Assembly (NCBI GenBank): GCA_028710485.1
Contig: JAQTTZ010000003.1
Coordinates: 1 to 64,000 of the forward strand
Direction: 5' to 3'
DNA length: 64,000 nucleotides
Origin: Bacteriovorax sp.
Lineage (GTDB): Bacteria > Bdellovibrionota > Bacteriovoracia > Bacteriovoracales > Bacteriovoracaceae
This document shows, piece after piece, positions 1-8,018 of this stretch; positions within the stretch are counted from its first letter, which is position 1, and every line of letters starts with the position of its first letter. The notes beneath the pieces were generated by a model that searched no databases, was not told the DNA's origin, and was given only the letters and a program-made list of their open reading frames with translations. The position numbers were made by a program, and so were the translations under genes.

Positions 1-1855
1 AAGAATTAATTAATCCTTCAGAATAAGAATTTGTAATGGCTCCAAAATTATTAGTACCAACGAGACCACCGGCACTGGTACCTGTTGAGTCTGAGGCCTT
101 AATTGTTCCATTGAATGAAGACTTCGTAAGCATTCCATAATTTATTCCTACGAGGCCAGATACATTATTACTTCCTCGAATCGAGCTATGGGACACATGT
201 ACGTTATCGATAAATACATTACTAGGTGAACCAGAGGTTTCCGAACCGACAATGCCGCCGGCATTATTGCCACCGATACCACCGTTACTTTGGGCCTCAA
301 TTCTTCCATGCTCTATGTTAATATTTTTAATATTAGCAGTGGTGGTCGGTACAACTGTTCCCGCAACTCCGCCGACATTCATTTTTCCATTTACCTCTAA
401 ATTCTTAAAATTAAGAGATCTAATTGCACCACCGTACAATTTACGAACAAAACCAAGTCCGTCGACACTTTTGGCGGAAATTCTTCCGTTGCTTATCGTT
501 TTATTGTTTCCGTTAAAATTCCCCGAGAAACCAATATTTGATGATTCAATTGTCGTGCAAGAAGCACTATCGACAATTCGATCCAGTGAATTTAAATTGT
601 GATGATCTGAGATTAATGATCCGATAGCTCCCATACATAAAGGAGGTGAGTAAATCCCCGCCAAATCTGTTTTATTCATATCTAGATCATTCATTAATTT
701 ATAATCTGAAGATTCATAATTGGCGGCCGCAGTATACTCTCCAATTTCATTAAGTTGCCATTCAGTACAAATTTTATAAGGATGCAAACTAGATCCATCA
801 CCGCCAGCAAAGGGATGAGCACCTAATGGCGTTGAAGAATTTATATAAGGCGCGCATAAATCCGCTGTAGAAATAGCAACCATGTGCTTGATTGAACTGT
901 GGGCAGGTGCACTTCCAGCGAAACAAGCAGTAACAAATCGATTAACGATTGGAGGAGACGAATTACATAAGGTTGATGGATTGCCTAGTACTTCTTTACA
1001 GCTTTCTATTTCTGCAGGAATGCTGCTATTAACAGCAAAGAGATCAGTACAACTGGTTGTAGAAAAAAGGACTTTATCGTTAGCACCATTTTGTAATCCA
1101 ATTCCTCCTCCAAAAGCGACTGTGCGAACACCTTTTGGATCTGTATCATCACAAGCATTGTTCATATACATTTTAACATTAACACCAAATCCGTTCCCGC
1201 TCGGAAAATTTACCGGCAAGCCTTTGCCAGCTAAATCATACATACCACCAGTAGTAGATCCTGCATTCATACAAGCAGATTCAATTATTCCGTTGCCAGT
1301 AGAAAATCCTGAAGTGTATTCGTGAAAGACAACTTTATATGAAAGAGCACCACCTTGATTTTTTAGTCCGCAAGTATAACCTGGAACGGCAGTTAGTTCG
1401 TCACACTGTTCAAAAAAGAATTCCGCGAATCTTATAAAAGCGGGTGTTTGTGTATCTGGAAAAAATTTTCCATTCGAAAATGCAGGGGCAGTACAGTTTG
1501 CATTTGTTAAATTCATAGAAAGATTTACGTCACTACCTGAAAGTGATGATGATGTAGATCCACAATAAACATTACCATTCATATGTGTAGCACTAGATGC
1601 TGCATCCCAAATAAAAGCTTGAAAAGTCCAATTACCATTGGGCATACTAAATGTTTCACTAGCTGAATTGATCACATGTCCGAAATAATCCCCATGGTCT
1701 GATTTCCCATAAAGAATTCCATCACTGATCGCAATGCCGTTTACTGTGCCTGTCATGCTCGCAATATGTAATTTAAACTTTGCAGGTGTAACTCCTTTTT
1801 TGGAGCAGCCTACAAACGTTAGTAGCAACATAAAAATAAAAAATGAATTTTTCAT
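1..1855 (-). CDS. GLUG-repeat surface lipoprotein (3' end outside window)
   Basis: The minus strand is open from an ATG at 1855 to the left edge, so about 618 codons are visible and the C-terminus is missing. The ORF track shows only plus-strand shadows here. The N-terminus is a lipoprotein signal: a charged start, a hydrophobic stretch and a lipobox ending FVGC (Cys17). The middle is Cys- and Gly-rich with no domain I recognise. The last ~170 visible residues carry repeats of the type GGLVGTNNFGAITNSYSEG, which match the GLUG motif found in bacterial surface and adhesin-like proteins. Inference: an exported, lipid-anchored surface protein with a repetitive beta-rich C-terminus. Ligand and function are unknown. 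Confidence 0.8.
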   Translation of the reverse strand, partial: MKNSFFIFMLLLTFVGCSKKGVTPAKFKLHIASMTGTVNGIAISDGILYGKSDHGDYFGHVINSASETFSMPNGNWTFQAFIWDAASSATHMNGNVYCGSTSSSLSGSDVNLSMNLTNANCTAPAFSNGKFFPDTQTPAFIRFAEFFFEQCDELTAVPGYTCGLKNQGGALSYKVVFHEYTSGFSTGNGIIESACMNAGSTTGGMYDLAGKGLPVNFPSGNGFGVNVKMYMNNACDDTDPKGVRTVAFGGGIGLQNGANDKVLFSTTSCTDLFAVNSSIPAEIESCKEVLGNPSTLCNSSPPIVNRFVTACFAGSAPAHSSIKHMVAISTADLCAPYINSSTPLGAHPFAGGDGSSLHPYKICTEWQLNEIGEYTAAANYESSDYKLMNDLDMNKTDLAGIYSPPLCMGAIGSLISDHHNLNSLDRIVDSASCTTIESSNIGFSGNFNGNNKTISNGRISAKSVDGLGFVRKLYGGAIRSLNFKNLEVNGKMNVGGVAGTVVPTTTANIKNINIEHGRIEAQSNGGIGGNNAGGIVGSETSGSPSNVFIDNVHVSHSSIRGSNNVSGLVGINYGMLTKSSFNGTIKASDSTGTSAGGLVGTNNFGAITNSYSEGLINS

Positions 1856-1884
1856 GCCTAATCCTTAAATCCTAAAAAATTCCA

Positions 1885-1904
1885 ATGAAACTTAAATGTT
1901 TCAT
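1885..1904. promoter_or_regulatory. Palindrome upstream of the lipoprotein gene
   Basis: ATGAAAC, six bases, then GTTTCAT forms a perfect 7-bp inverted repeat about 30 nt upstream of the lipoprotein ATG at 1855. Its position would suit an operator overlapping the promoter or a small 5'-UTR hairpin. No regulator gene is adjacent, so function is only inferred. Confidence 0.3.
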
Positions 1905-1983
1905 CAGTAAGTATTCTAGAAGATTATCGGCAATCTAAATAAAGAGATGAGATTATAGTACCTTAGTGATTAAGTTTAATTCT

Positions 1984-2024
1984 CCCACCAACTGGAGTGC
2001 GTCTAATTATTGCCAGTTGATGGG
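1984..2024. other. 12-bp inverted repeat (stem-loop) downstream of nitroreductase
   Basis: CCCACCAACTGG and CCAGTTGATGGG form a 12-bp stem with one mismatch/wobble and a 17-nt loop. It lies just after the 3' end of the nitroreductase gene and upstream of the lipoprotein gene, both on the minus strand. No T-run follows on either strand, so it is not a classical terminator. It may stabilise the nitroreductase mRNA or act in termination. Confidence 0.4.
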
Positions 2025-2045
2025 ATAGTAAATAACGGCCGTTGA

Positions 2046-2696
2046 CTACTTATGAATAATCAAGTCTTTAGTATCAAATCTCACTTTTTTCGCCGATGAA
2101 TATTTATCATCGAGAGCTCTGTGGCCAGCAGGACAGGCCACGACAGTTTTCCAACCAGATCCAGTCAGACCTAAAATTTCATCGTATTTTACCGGATCAA
2201 TTCCTTCAAGTGGACAAGTGTCCACTCCGATAACAGCAGCGGCAGTCATGAAATTTCCAAGAGCAATATAGGCCTGGCGAGTGGCCCACTCAGTGATCAC
2301 GTGACTTCTAGGTCCCGTCACCAAATCTCCTATCATCATTTTTTTATACCCTTCCATGCTTTCTGCATCGAGGCCTCGAACAAGTGCGGTCTGATTGATA
2401 AAATGAGTAATATGCTCCTCATCCATTTTTTCTTTAATTACAAAGACCACATGGTGAGAGCAGTCTGAGACTTGAGATTGATTCCAAGAAACAGCTTTTA
2501 ATTTTTCTTTGATTTCTGGATTTTGAACCACGATAAATTTCCATGGCTGAAGGCCATAAGAAGAAGGACTTAAGATTAACGCCTGCTCTAAACATTCCCA
2601 GGTTTTTTCATTGATTTTTTTTGTCGCATCAAATTTCTTGGTAGCATAACGCCACTCTAGAGATTCAATTAATTTGGCCGGTGATAAGTTTTCCAT
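2046..2696 (-). CDS. NAD(P)H-dependent nitroreductase family oxidoreductase
   Basis: A 216-residue flavoprotein of the nitroreductase family, close in length to E. coli NfsB (217 aa). The N-terminal RYATKKFD and the PSSYGLQPWKF segment match the family's FMN-binding regions. The C-terminal part VIGVDTCPLEGIDP is also typical of NfsB-like proteins. Such enzymes reduce nitro-compounds, quinones or flavins in the cytoplasm using NAD(P)H. The ATG at 2696 is preceded by AGGAG at good spacing. It follows the P450 gene on the same strand after a 60-nt gap, so co-transcription is possible. The physiological substrate cannot be told from sequence. Confidence 0.88.
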   Translation of the reverse strand: MENLSPAKLIESLEWRYATKKFDATKKINEKTWECLEQALILSPSSYGLQPWKFIVVQNPEIKEKLKAVSWNQSQVSDCSHHVVFVIKEKMDEEHITHFINQTALVRGLDAESMEGYKKMMIGDLVTGPRSHVITEWATRQAYIALGNFMTAAAVIGVDTCPLEGIDPVKYDEILGLTGSGWKTVVACPAGHRALDDKYSSAKKVRFDTKDLIIHK

Positions 2697-2743
2697 TTGT
2701 GCTCCTATAAATTAAAATAGAGGTTAATCAATTTATTCTTTCG

Positions 2744-2769
2744 TCATTGTCGTTCTTCATTGTCGTTCT
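2744..2769. repeat. 13-bp perfect tandem duplication at P450 stop codon
   Basis: The 13-mer TCATTGTCGTTCT occurs twice head-to-tail at 2744-2756 and 2757-2769. On the minus strand each copy encodes the last three P450 residues (ERQ) plus a TGA stop. The second copy is therefore non-coding and the protein end is unaffected. This looks like a recent slippage duplication. Confidence 0.75.
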
Positions 2770-4091
2770 TCCAGCTCAAGATATATATCCTGATCTGGCC
2801 TTAATGAAACTTGCGCGTTCATTTGAACATTAATGCTTTTTGATGAATTTGTTAACTTAAATTCTTTGATAACCTGAAGAAGAAACATACACATTTCTAA
2901 ATTGGCCAATCTCTCTCCCATGCAAATTCTAGGTCCCGCGCCAAATGGAATAAAAGTATAAGGTGTTGGCTCCTTAAGGAATCGATCTGGCTCAAAGGCT
3001 TCAGGATTCTCCCAAAAATCGGGGTGATGATGGATAAGAAATGGTGAAATAGAAATTAAATCCCCTGGATGCACTACTTCACCATGAATGCGGTCTTCTG
3101 AAATTGCAACACGTCCAAAAGACCAGGCCGGTGGTCTCATTCGCAGGACTTCTTTTAAAAATAAATTAATAGTCAAAAAATTTTTTAAATCGTCCTCACC
3201 GGAAATACTAAAATTTCGATCCCGAAATTCAGCATAGATTTTGTCCTGCCACTGTGGATACCTTGCCAAAAAATAAAAAGACCAAATGATGACATTGGCG
3301 GTGGTTTCATGACCGGCGAAAATCATCGTCTTAACCTGAGAAAGAATTTTTTTATCTGTAAAATTTAAAGGTGATTCAAGGAGCGCGTGAATCATATTCT
3401 CTTTTGGTTTTCTTTCTTTAATCTTTTCCTTTGCAATAATTTTTTCAATCTCTTCATCCAAAATTTTAAGTGTGAGATTAAAGTCTTTAAGAAGAGCTCT
3501 TTTGGACAGCGTTTGAAAAGGAGTAATATAAGTCATTTTTTTTTCAGTCAAATCAATTAAATGTGAAAGTTTTTTACTGATGATATCAAAGCTATTTTCC
3601 AGTGTTTCATTAAATAAACTTCTTCCAATAACGTGCAAGGCATAGCGAGTGGACCAAGATGACATATTAATCGAACCATCAACGCTTCTGGAATTCTTCA
3701 TCCGCAAAATAGTATTTTTCGTTTCATCGGAGACAAGCGAGAAATAGTGATCAAATTTACTCGGATTAAAGGTCGGTGCAATGGCCCGTCTGCCATTTTT
3801 CCATTCCTCGCCGATATCAGTAAAAACTCCCTGTCCTAAAACTTCAGCAACTCTTTGATAGCCCGGAGTATTTTTGGGATAGTTTTTACTATGATCAAAC
3901 AAAACATACTTCAAACCCACGGGATCATTTACGAGAAGAGTTCTTTTTTTTCCTAAGTACATCTCCATAAAATCACCGTACTGTTTTAGGCAGGCATACA
4001 TATAATTGAGGCGACTTTTTCTCAAGCTCAAGGCATGGCCGGTGATCAGTCCCCAAAAAAAATCTCGCGGTGGTTGTACTGCTCGTCTCAT
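2757..4091 (-). CDS. Cytochrome P450
   Basis: A 444-residue P450 with all core motifs: the I-helix oxygen-activation motif AGHETTA (about residue 260), the K-helix EVLR (ExxR), and the haem-binding loop FGAGPRICMGERLA containing the proximal Cys. The protein has no obvious membrane anchor, as is usual for soluble bacterial class I P450s. No ferredoxin or ferredoxin reductase gene lies beside it, so redox partners must come from elsewhere. It is divergent from the acyltransferase/YnbA operon that opens the lipid-type cluster, with only 43 nt between the two starts. Inference: it may hydroxylate a fatty acyl or terpenoid product of that cluster. The family is certain; the substrate is not. Confidence 0.95.
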   Translation of the reverse strand: MRRAVQPPRDFFWGLITGHALSLRKSRLNYMYACLKQYGDFMEMYLGKKRTLLVNDPVGLKYVLFDHSKNYPKNTPGYQRVAEVLGQGVFTDIGEEWKNGRRAIAPTFNPSKFDHYFSLVSDETKNTILRMKNSRSVDGSINMSSWSTRYALHVIGRSLFNETLENSFDIISKKLSHLIDLTEKKMTYITPFQTLSKRALLKDFNLTLKILDEEIEKIIAKEKIKERKPKENMIHALLESPLNFTDKKILSQVKTMIFAGHETTANVIIWSFYFLARYPQWQDKIYAEFRDRNFSISGEDDLKNFLTINLFLKEVLRMRPPAWSFGRVAISEDRIHGEVVHPGDLISISPFLIHHHPDFWENPEAFEPDRFLKEPTPYTFIPFGAGPRICMGERLANLEMCMFLLQVIKEFKLTNSSKSINVQMNAQVSLRPDQDIYLELEERQ

Positions 4092-4122
4092 ATTTCCTTA
4101 TTTATATTTTCGTAAATTGCTT

Positions 4123-4128
4123 TATAAT
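4123..4128 (+). promoter_or_regulatory. Candidate -10 box (TATAAT) for a leaderless transcript
   Basis: A perfect TATAAT ends 6 nt before the ATG at 4135, which would place the transcription start at or next to the start codon. No Shine-Dalgarno sequence precedes that ATG. No good -35 box is seen 17 nt upstream. This supports, but does not prove, a leaderless mRNA. Confidence 0.35.
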
Positions 4129-4134
4129 TTTTGA

Positions 4135-4803
4135 ATGAATATACATAAAGATAATATCTTAAATTTTTTGTTTAAACGCCTACAGCATTTTTTTCCATTG
4201 ATCTTTTTTTCAATCATGCTTTATTTATTCGCTCAATTTGTACTAACCAAATGCCTTATATATTTTGTTTTATTTTGTCTCATGCCTTATTTACTTCCTC
4301 TAATGATTCAACGAATTGTTCTGGGCATTTACCCCTTAAAAGAAGGCGGCAATTATATTGGTCTTGCTGAAAAATCTTTTTCACCATGGCTTTTTTCTCT
4401 TAGAGTTCAGCAAATCTATTTGGTTTTCCCGCAATTGGAAAGACTCCTCTTTTTTCTTCCAGGACTCTATAGTGCGTGGCTTCGCGCTTGGGGAAGTCAA
4501 ATTGGCAAGAATGTTTTCTGGACCCCGGGGACAGTGGTCAACGATAGAAGTCTAATGGAAGTTGGAGATTTTGTGATCTTTGGTCACAACACTTATATGT
4601 CATCGCATTTACTGCGGGTAAAAAACGGAAAGTTTTTTGTCTATGTCAGGAAGATAAAAATTGGAAGTTACTCTTTTATTGGCGCCTTTACTAAAATGGG
4701 ACCAGGGACAAAAATTAGCAGTGGATCTCAAGTTCAGGCAATGAGTAATTTTTCAATAAATCAAAATTTTCCAGCGAACGTTGCTACTAAGGAGCAATCA
4801 TGA
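4135..4803 (+). CDS. Membrane-anchored hexapeptide-repeat acyltransferase-like protein
   Basis: 222 residues. Residues ~20-65 are strongly hydrophobic (one or two membrane segments). The C-terminal half has left-handed beta-helix character, with [LIV]Gxxxx spacing in stretches such as SQIGKNVFWTPGTVV and KIGSYSFIGAFTKMGPG, as in hexapeptide acyltransferases. The catalytic His typical of such enzymes may be the one in FGHNTYMSSH, but this is not certain. Its stop overlaps the start of the CDP-alcohol phosphatidyltransferase gene (ATGA), so the two are translationally coupled. Inference: it acylates a lipid precursor or headgroup in the same pathway. No Shine-Dalgarno is visible at the start. 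Confidence 0.65.
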   Translation: MNIHKDNILNFLFKRLQHFFPLIFFSIMLYLFAQFVLTKCLIYFVLFCLMPYLLPLMIQRIVLGIYPLKEGGNYIGLAEKSFSPWLFSLRVQQIYLVFPQLERLLFFLPGLYSAWLRAWGSQIGKNVFWTPGTVVNDRSLMEVGDFVIFGHNTYMSSHLLRVKNGKFFVYVRKIKIGSYSFIGAFTKMGPGTKISSGSQVQAMSNFSINQNFPANVATKEQS

Positions 4804-5384
4804 CCATATACGATTTAAAACCAAAATTTCAAAACATTCTTCGACCACTTGTTAAAAGTATTTGGAAATTGGGCATTACCCCTAATCAGATTACTGCCAG
4901 CACTTGCTTATTATCAGTGGCAGTGGGCCTTTGGCTTTTATGCTCAAAGAACGAAATGTTTTTCATCTTACCTGTATTTTTCTTTATAAGAATGGCCTTG
5001 AATGCCATTGATGGAATGCTGGCCAAAGAACATAATTTAAAATCTCCAATCGGTGCCATATTAAATGAAGTCACCGATGTAGTTTCAGATGGATTTTTAT
5101 ATTACGCATTTTCGCGCTTTGATTTTATTAACACTCACCTTTTAATGTTTGTTATTTTCTTTTCAGCTATTTCTGAAATTACCGGTCTTGCTGTTTTACT
5201 AAATGGAAGTACCAGACAATATGCTGGACCCATGGGAAAAAGCGATAGGGCCTTTGTCTTCAGTGTGCTCGCCATACTTATCAGCTGTCACTTAACTTCA
5301 GCATTTGTTTATAACGGAATTCTTACGCTGATTGCTTTATTGTTAGTTAAGACTATTTTAAATAGGGCCAAAAAAGGTATGTGA
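4800..5384 (+). CDS. ynbA: CDP-alcohol phosphatidyltransferase, YnbA-like
   Basis: A 194-residue integral membrane protein of the CDP-alcohol phosphatidyltransferase family. The signature region reads NAIDGMLAK then GAILNEVTDVVSD. Compared with the classical DxxDGxxAR...GxxxDxxxD, two Asp positions are Asn and the Arg is Lys. I recall similar variation in E. coli YnbA-type proteins, and homologues of YnbB and YnbC are encoded within 6 kb. The reaction would be transfer of a phosphatidyl group from CDP-diacylglycerol to an alcohol, or of an alcohol-phosphate from a CDP-alcohol; the acceptor is unknown. AAGGAG precedes the ATG, which overlaps the upstream stop. It converges on, and overlaps by 32 nt, the gene ending at 5353. 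Confidence 0.82.
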   Translation: MTIYDLKPKFQNILRPLVKSIWKLGITPNQITASTCLLSVAVGLWLLCSKNEMFFILPVFFFIRMALNAIDGMLAKEHNLKSPIGAILNEVTDVVSDGFLYYAFSRFDFINTHLLMFVIFFSAISEITGLAVLLNGSTRQYAGPMGKSDRAFVFSVLAILISCHLTSAFVYNGILTLIALLLVKTILNRAKKGM

Positions 5385-5706
5385 ACATTGGGGCCAGCTG
5401 CCAAGATAATAAATTAGCAAAAGTGCTGATAAAAAGGCATGGCATAAATTTCTCTTTAAGGGATAATTTTAAAATCATGGCCTCGGTAAAAATGGCAAAA
5501 GCTTCGGCCAGCAAAATATTCTGGAGATAAGTGAGTCTTAAATTCATGATTAAAAAAAAGACTATGGGATGAGTAATAGCATTTAGTCCTGTAACGAAGA
5601 TAAATCTTTCAAAAAAGTTCCACTTCGATCTTTTTGATTTTAAAAATAAGAAATAGGCCGGCATTTCTAAAATATTGGATTGGAAAAAAATATAGAGATA
5701 TGCCAT
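5353..5706 (-). CDS. Small integral membrane protein, unknown function
   Basis: 117 residues, hydrophobic over most of the length with perhaps three membrane segments (around FIFVTGLNAITHPIVFFLIM and the C-terminal part). I do not recognise a family. Its end overlaps the 3' end of the YnbA-like gene on the opposite strand by 32 nt, and it lies 3 nt after the next minus-strand membrane gene. The pair looks co-transcribed with the secreted-protein gene upstream. Its function cannot be stated. Confidence 0.6.
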   Translation of the reverse strand: MAYLYIFFQSNILEMPAYFLFLKSKRSKWNFFERFIFVTGLNAITHPIVFFLIMNLRLTYLQNILLAEAFAIFTEAMILKLSLKEKFMPCLFISTFANLLSWQLAPMFTYLFWPYLK

Positions 5707-5709
5707 TTT

Positions 5710-6021
5710 CTAAAGATCCTTTTCCTTTAAAGTTTGAATTAGTTTTAAAAAAATACCAAATAAAAACAAAATGATTAAGGCCATTAGTATGATTTTCGAA
5801 AGAGGAAGGAGAACTTGCCCCTTCCCGTAATCCGAATAAAAAGATTTCATAACAGGATTTTTTGCTGAAAGATTTTTAATGATTCCCAGAGGAGTCAAAA
5901 ACAAAACAGTATCCCAACTGGCCTCAGATAAATCCGGAACCGTGTAAGTAGAAATTAATGAAATACAAGTAAGGCCTACCAATTGAATCAAAAATAAATG
6001 ATAAATTCTTATTTTTTGCAC
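5710..6021 (-). CDS. Small membrane protein, unknown function
   Basis: About 103 residues with two hydrophobic segments, near the N-terminus (FLIQLVGLTCISLIS) and near the C-terminus (IILMALIILFLFGIFL), and a polar loop between. No family recognised. The track starts at a TTG (6036) that overlaps the upstream gene by 28 nt; I prefer the GTG at 6021, which has GGGAA upstream, but the start is uncertain. It sits between a secreted protein and another small membrane protein in a tight minus-strand group. Confidence 0.5.
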   Translation of the reverse strand: MQKIRIYHLFLIQLVGLTCISLISTYTVPDLSEASWDTVLFLTPLGIIKNLSAKNPVMKSFYSDYGKGQVLLPLSKIILMALIILFLFGIFLKLIQTLKEKDL

Positions 6022-6518
6022 GTTTTTGGTTCCCAAGGAAATCCATCGCCGAAGATATCACCGTTATCTCCAACCACACTTCTTGGATAAATAGAAATTT
6101 TGCAGGTTGATTCACCGGACTTCACAATTTGGTATTTATCTCCAACCAGCTTAAGTTCACCATCATTGCATTCAAAGGTCATGACTTTTTCACTCACACC
6201 TGCCTTTGGAGGATTATAAATCCCGAGATTTTTAAAAGTTTCTGCAAAGACAATTTTTAACTCTGGCTGCATGACAGTTATGACTGAGGCGACTGAAGGT
6301 AAAACCTTTTGAAGTTTGGATGCTTCAGCACCTTTTATTATTATTTTGTAGTAAGGATTAGCGATACGATTCACTTCAGTTTCCTGATGATTGATTATTT
6401 TATATTCACGCATTTTAATCTCATCGACTTTAATCACAGCGATTCCGCCATCATTTGCCAGTGCCGTAGACAATTGATGACTAAAAGACAATGCCGCGAT
6501 AAATATAATTCTTTTCAT
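6009..6518 (-). CDS. Exported protein of unknown function
   Basis: 169 residues from the ATG at 6518, chosen because GGAAG precedes it and it begins a clean signal peptide, MKRIIFIAALSFSHQLSTALA; the track start at 6563 would add a charged leader. The mature part has two Cys pairs (FECND, STCKIS and the terminal TCKK). No family is recognised. It is followed with overlap by two small membrane proteins. Inference: a periplasmic protein, possibly associated with those membrane partners. Confidence 0.62.
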   Translation of the reverse strand: MKRIIFIAALSFSHQLSTALANDGGIAVIKVDEIKMREYKIINHQETEVNRIANPYYKIIIKGAEASKLQKVLPSVASVITVMQPELKIVFAETFKNLGIYNPPKAGVSEKVMTFECNDGELKLVGDKYQIVKSGESTCKISIYPRSVVGDNGDIFGDGFPWEPKTCKK

Positions 6519-6658
6519 TTTTACTTCCCTGGTAAAGTTAATCTTGAAGAACTTAGATATCACAATAAAAAGATATATACATTTAAGGCATTCTTAATTT
6601 GATTTCATAATATTTTTAGATGAGATCCATACAAAGATGGAATGAAAAAAGAGCTAAT

Positions 6659-7021
6659 CTAACTAGTTTTTTGTAAAGACACTAGACCAATTCCCAGGAT
6701 AATACAGAAAACCCCAGTAACTTGAACCAGGTTGACGGGAGATTTATCAAAGTAGTGAGAAATAAGAAGGGCCCAGATATAAGTTGTTCCGTAGGCAGGA
6801 TAGACAACCATCATTAGGCCGCCAAAACGAAAAGACATAGTCATCAAAACCAATACCCAAAAAAATGAAACAAGCCCGGCCAGAAAAAACCAATTTCGAT
6901 AAATGGGAATTTCCACAATTTTAAGCGAACCAAGTTTGAAAAAATATTGGGCACAGGCACCAATAAAGGCCGCCACCAAAATAAGCAGAATCGGTATTGT
7001 TTGTGACGGCATCTCTTTCAT
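6659..7021 (-). CDS. EamA/SMR-like small membrane transporter
   Basis: 120 residues, four predicted membrane segments, similar in size and pattern to small multidrug resistance and ArnE/ArnF-type proteins of the drug/metabolite transporter superfamily. Features include an N-terminal LLILVAAFIGACAQYFFKLGS and the final helix VTGVFCIILGIGLVSL. Its ATG overlaps the stop of the methyltransferase gene (ATGA), so it is the last gene of a YnbC-like / methyltransferase / transporter operon. Inference: it may flip a lipid-linked product of those enzymes, as ArnEF flips undecaprenyl-phosphate-aminoarabinose. A drug-efflux role is the alternative. Confidence 0.75.
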   Translation of the reverse strand: MKEMPSQTIPILLILVAAFIGACAQYFFKLGSLKIVEIPIYRNWFFLAGLVSFFWVLVLMTMSFRFGGLMMVVYPAYGTTYIWALLISHYFDKSPVNLVQVTGVFCIILGIGLVSLQKTS

Positions 7022-8016
7022 TTTTTAGCTATCAGCATTCCCATTGAGTAAGGAACAACATCGAGGGAGTGAAACTCAAAAGACGAAAACCCCGCTTCCT
7101 TAAGCCATGGTTCTAGCTCACTTGGCCCATAGACCTTTCCCTGAACTGTTCTGATCGTCAGCCCCATTTGGTACAATGAGCGGGCCAGCGCGCCCTCTTC
7201 TACTTTCCCATAGGCATCGAGTATAACAAGTCTGCCTCCTGGTAGAAGAGCATCGTAAATCTTTTTAAAGATTCTCTTGTTTTCTTCTGGAGTTTGGATA
7301 TGAGTGACATTTCCCAAAGTAGCATAATCAAATCGAGGAGCACCAAAATCAGAATGATGAAAATTTCCTTCGATATAACTAACTCGAGCATCTATTTTAT
7401 TTTTTTCTGAAGTTTCTTTTGCTACTTTCAAAACTGCTGGCCAGTCTGCCAATGTGCAATTGGCCTTAGGGTTGGCATATAAAAAATTAAAACTCCATAC
7501 TCCGGACCCGGCACCTATATCTAAAACATTGATAGCAATGTCTTTGATTTTTTTCTCTGGATGCAATTTGGAAATTATCTCAACAGTTAATTCCGCACAT
7601 GGAGTCATCATCCACTCAAGAGATTTTACCTGTACCTGATATTCTTTCTCACTGTTTTCGACAGTATCCATTCGCTTGAAAGGAGTCCCCGATTTTAGCA
7701 GCGTTGGAAGATGGGCCCAGTATTCAGAACTTAAATTTTGATAATTTCCTGTTAGGAGATTCATCACATTTGAAATGGTGTAAGACTCACCAGCTTTTTC
7801 CACTAGCCCCAAGGTTACCAGAGAATCCAGTAAAACCTTGGTAGGAAGAAGTTTAAACTGATGTTTTAGGGCCAGGTCCTCGGCCGTAAATTTTTCACCT
7901 AGTTTATAAGAATTTAAAATTTCCATCTCTTGAACAATTCGGTAAAGAGAGGAAGCGCCATTTGCCAGCATTAAATCAAAATACACTTCCAAATCTTTAT
8001 ATTTTTTATTTTGCAT
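7018..8016 (-). CDS. SAM-dependent O-methyltransferase family protein
   Basis: 332 residues. The N-terminal ~100 residues form a winged-helix dimerisation-type domain, as in plant and bacterial small-molecule O-methyltransferases. The C-terminal part is a class I SAM fold with motif I VLDIGAGSGVWSF (about residue 165) and a post-motif PGGRLVILDAYG. It lies 2 nt downstream of the YnbC-like gene, and its stop overlaps the start of the transporter gene. The acceptor is not identifiable; within this operon a lipid headgroup or quinone-like ring is plausible. Confidence 0.85.
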   Translation of the reverse strand: MQNKKYKDLEVYFDLMLANGASSLYRIVQEMEILNSYKLGEKFTAEDLALKHQFKLLPTKVLLDSLVTLGLVEKAGESYTISNVMNLLTGNYQNLSSEYWAHLPTLLKSGTPFKRMDTVENSEKEYQVQVKSLEWMMTPCAELTVEIISKLHPEKKIKDIAINVLDIGAGSGVWSFNFLYANPKANCTLADWPAVLKVAKETSEKNKIDARVSYIEGNFHHSDFGAPRFDYATLGNVTHIQTPEENKRIFKKIYDALLPGGRLVILDAYGKVEEGALARSLYQMGLTIRTVQGKVYGPSELEPWLKEAGFSSFEFHSLDVVPYSMGMLIAKK

Positions 8017-8018
8017 AA

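Noticed and set aside
252-1325. Plus-strand ORFs 252-602 and 882-1325
   Set aside because: They lie opposite the open minus-strand lipoprotein frame, lack ribosome-binding sites and have low-complexity proline/serine-rich translations typical of shadow frames.
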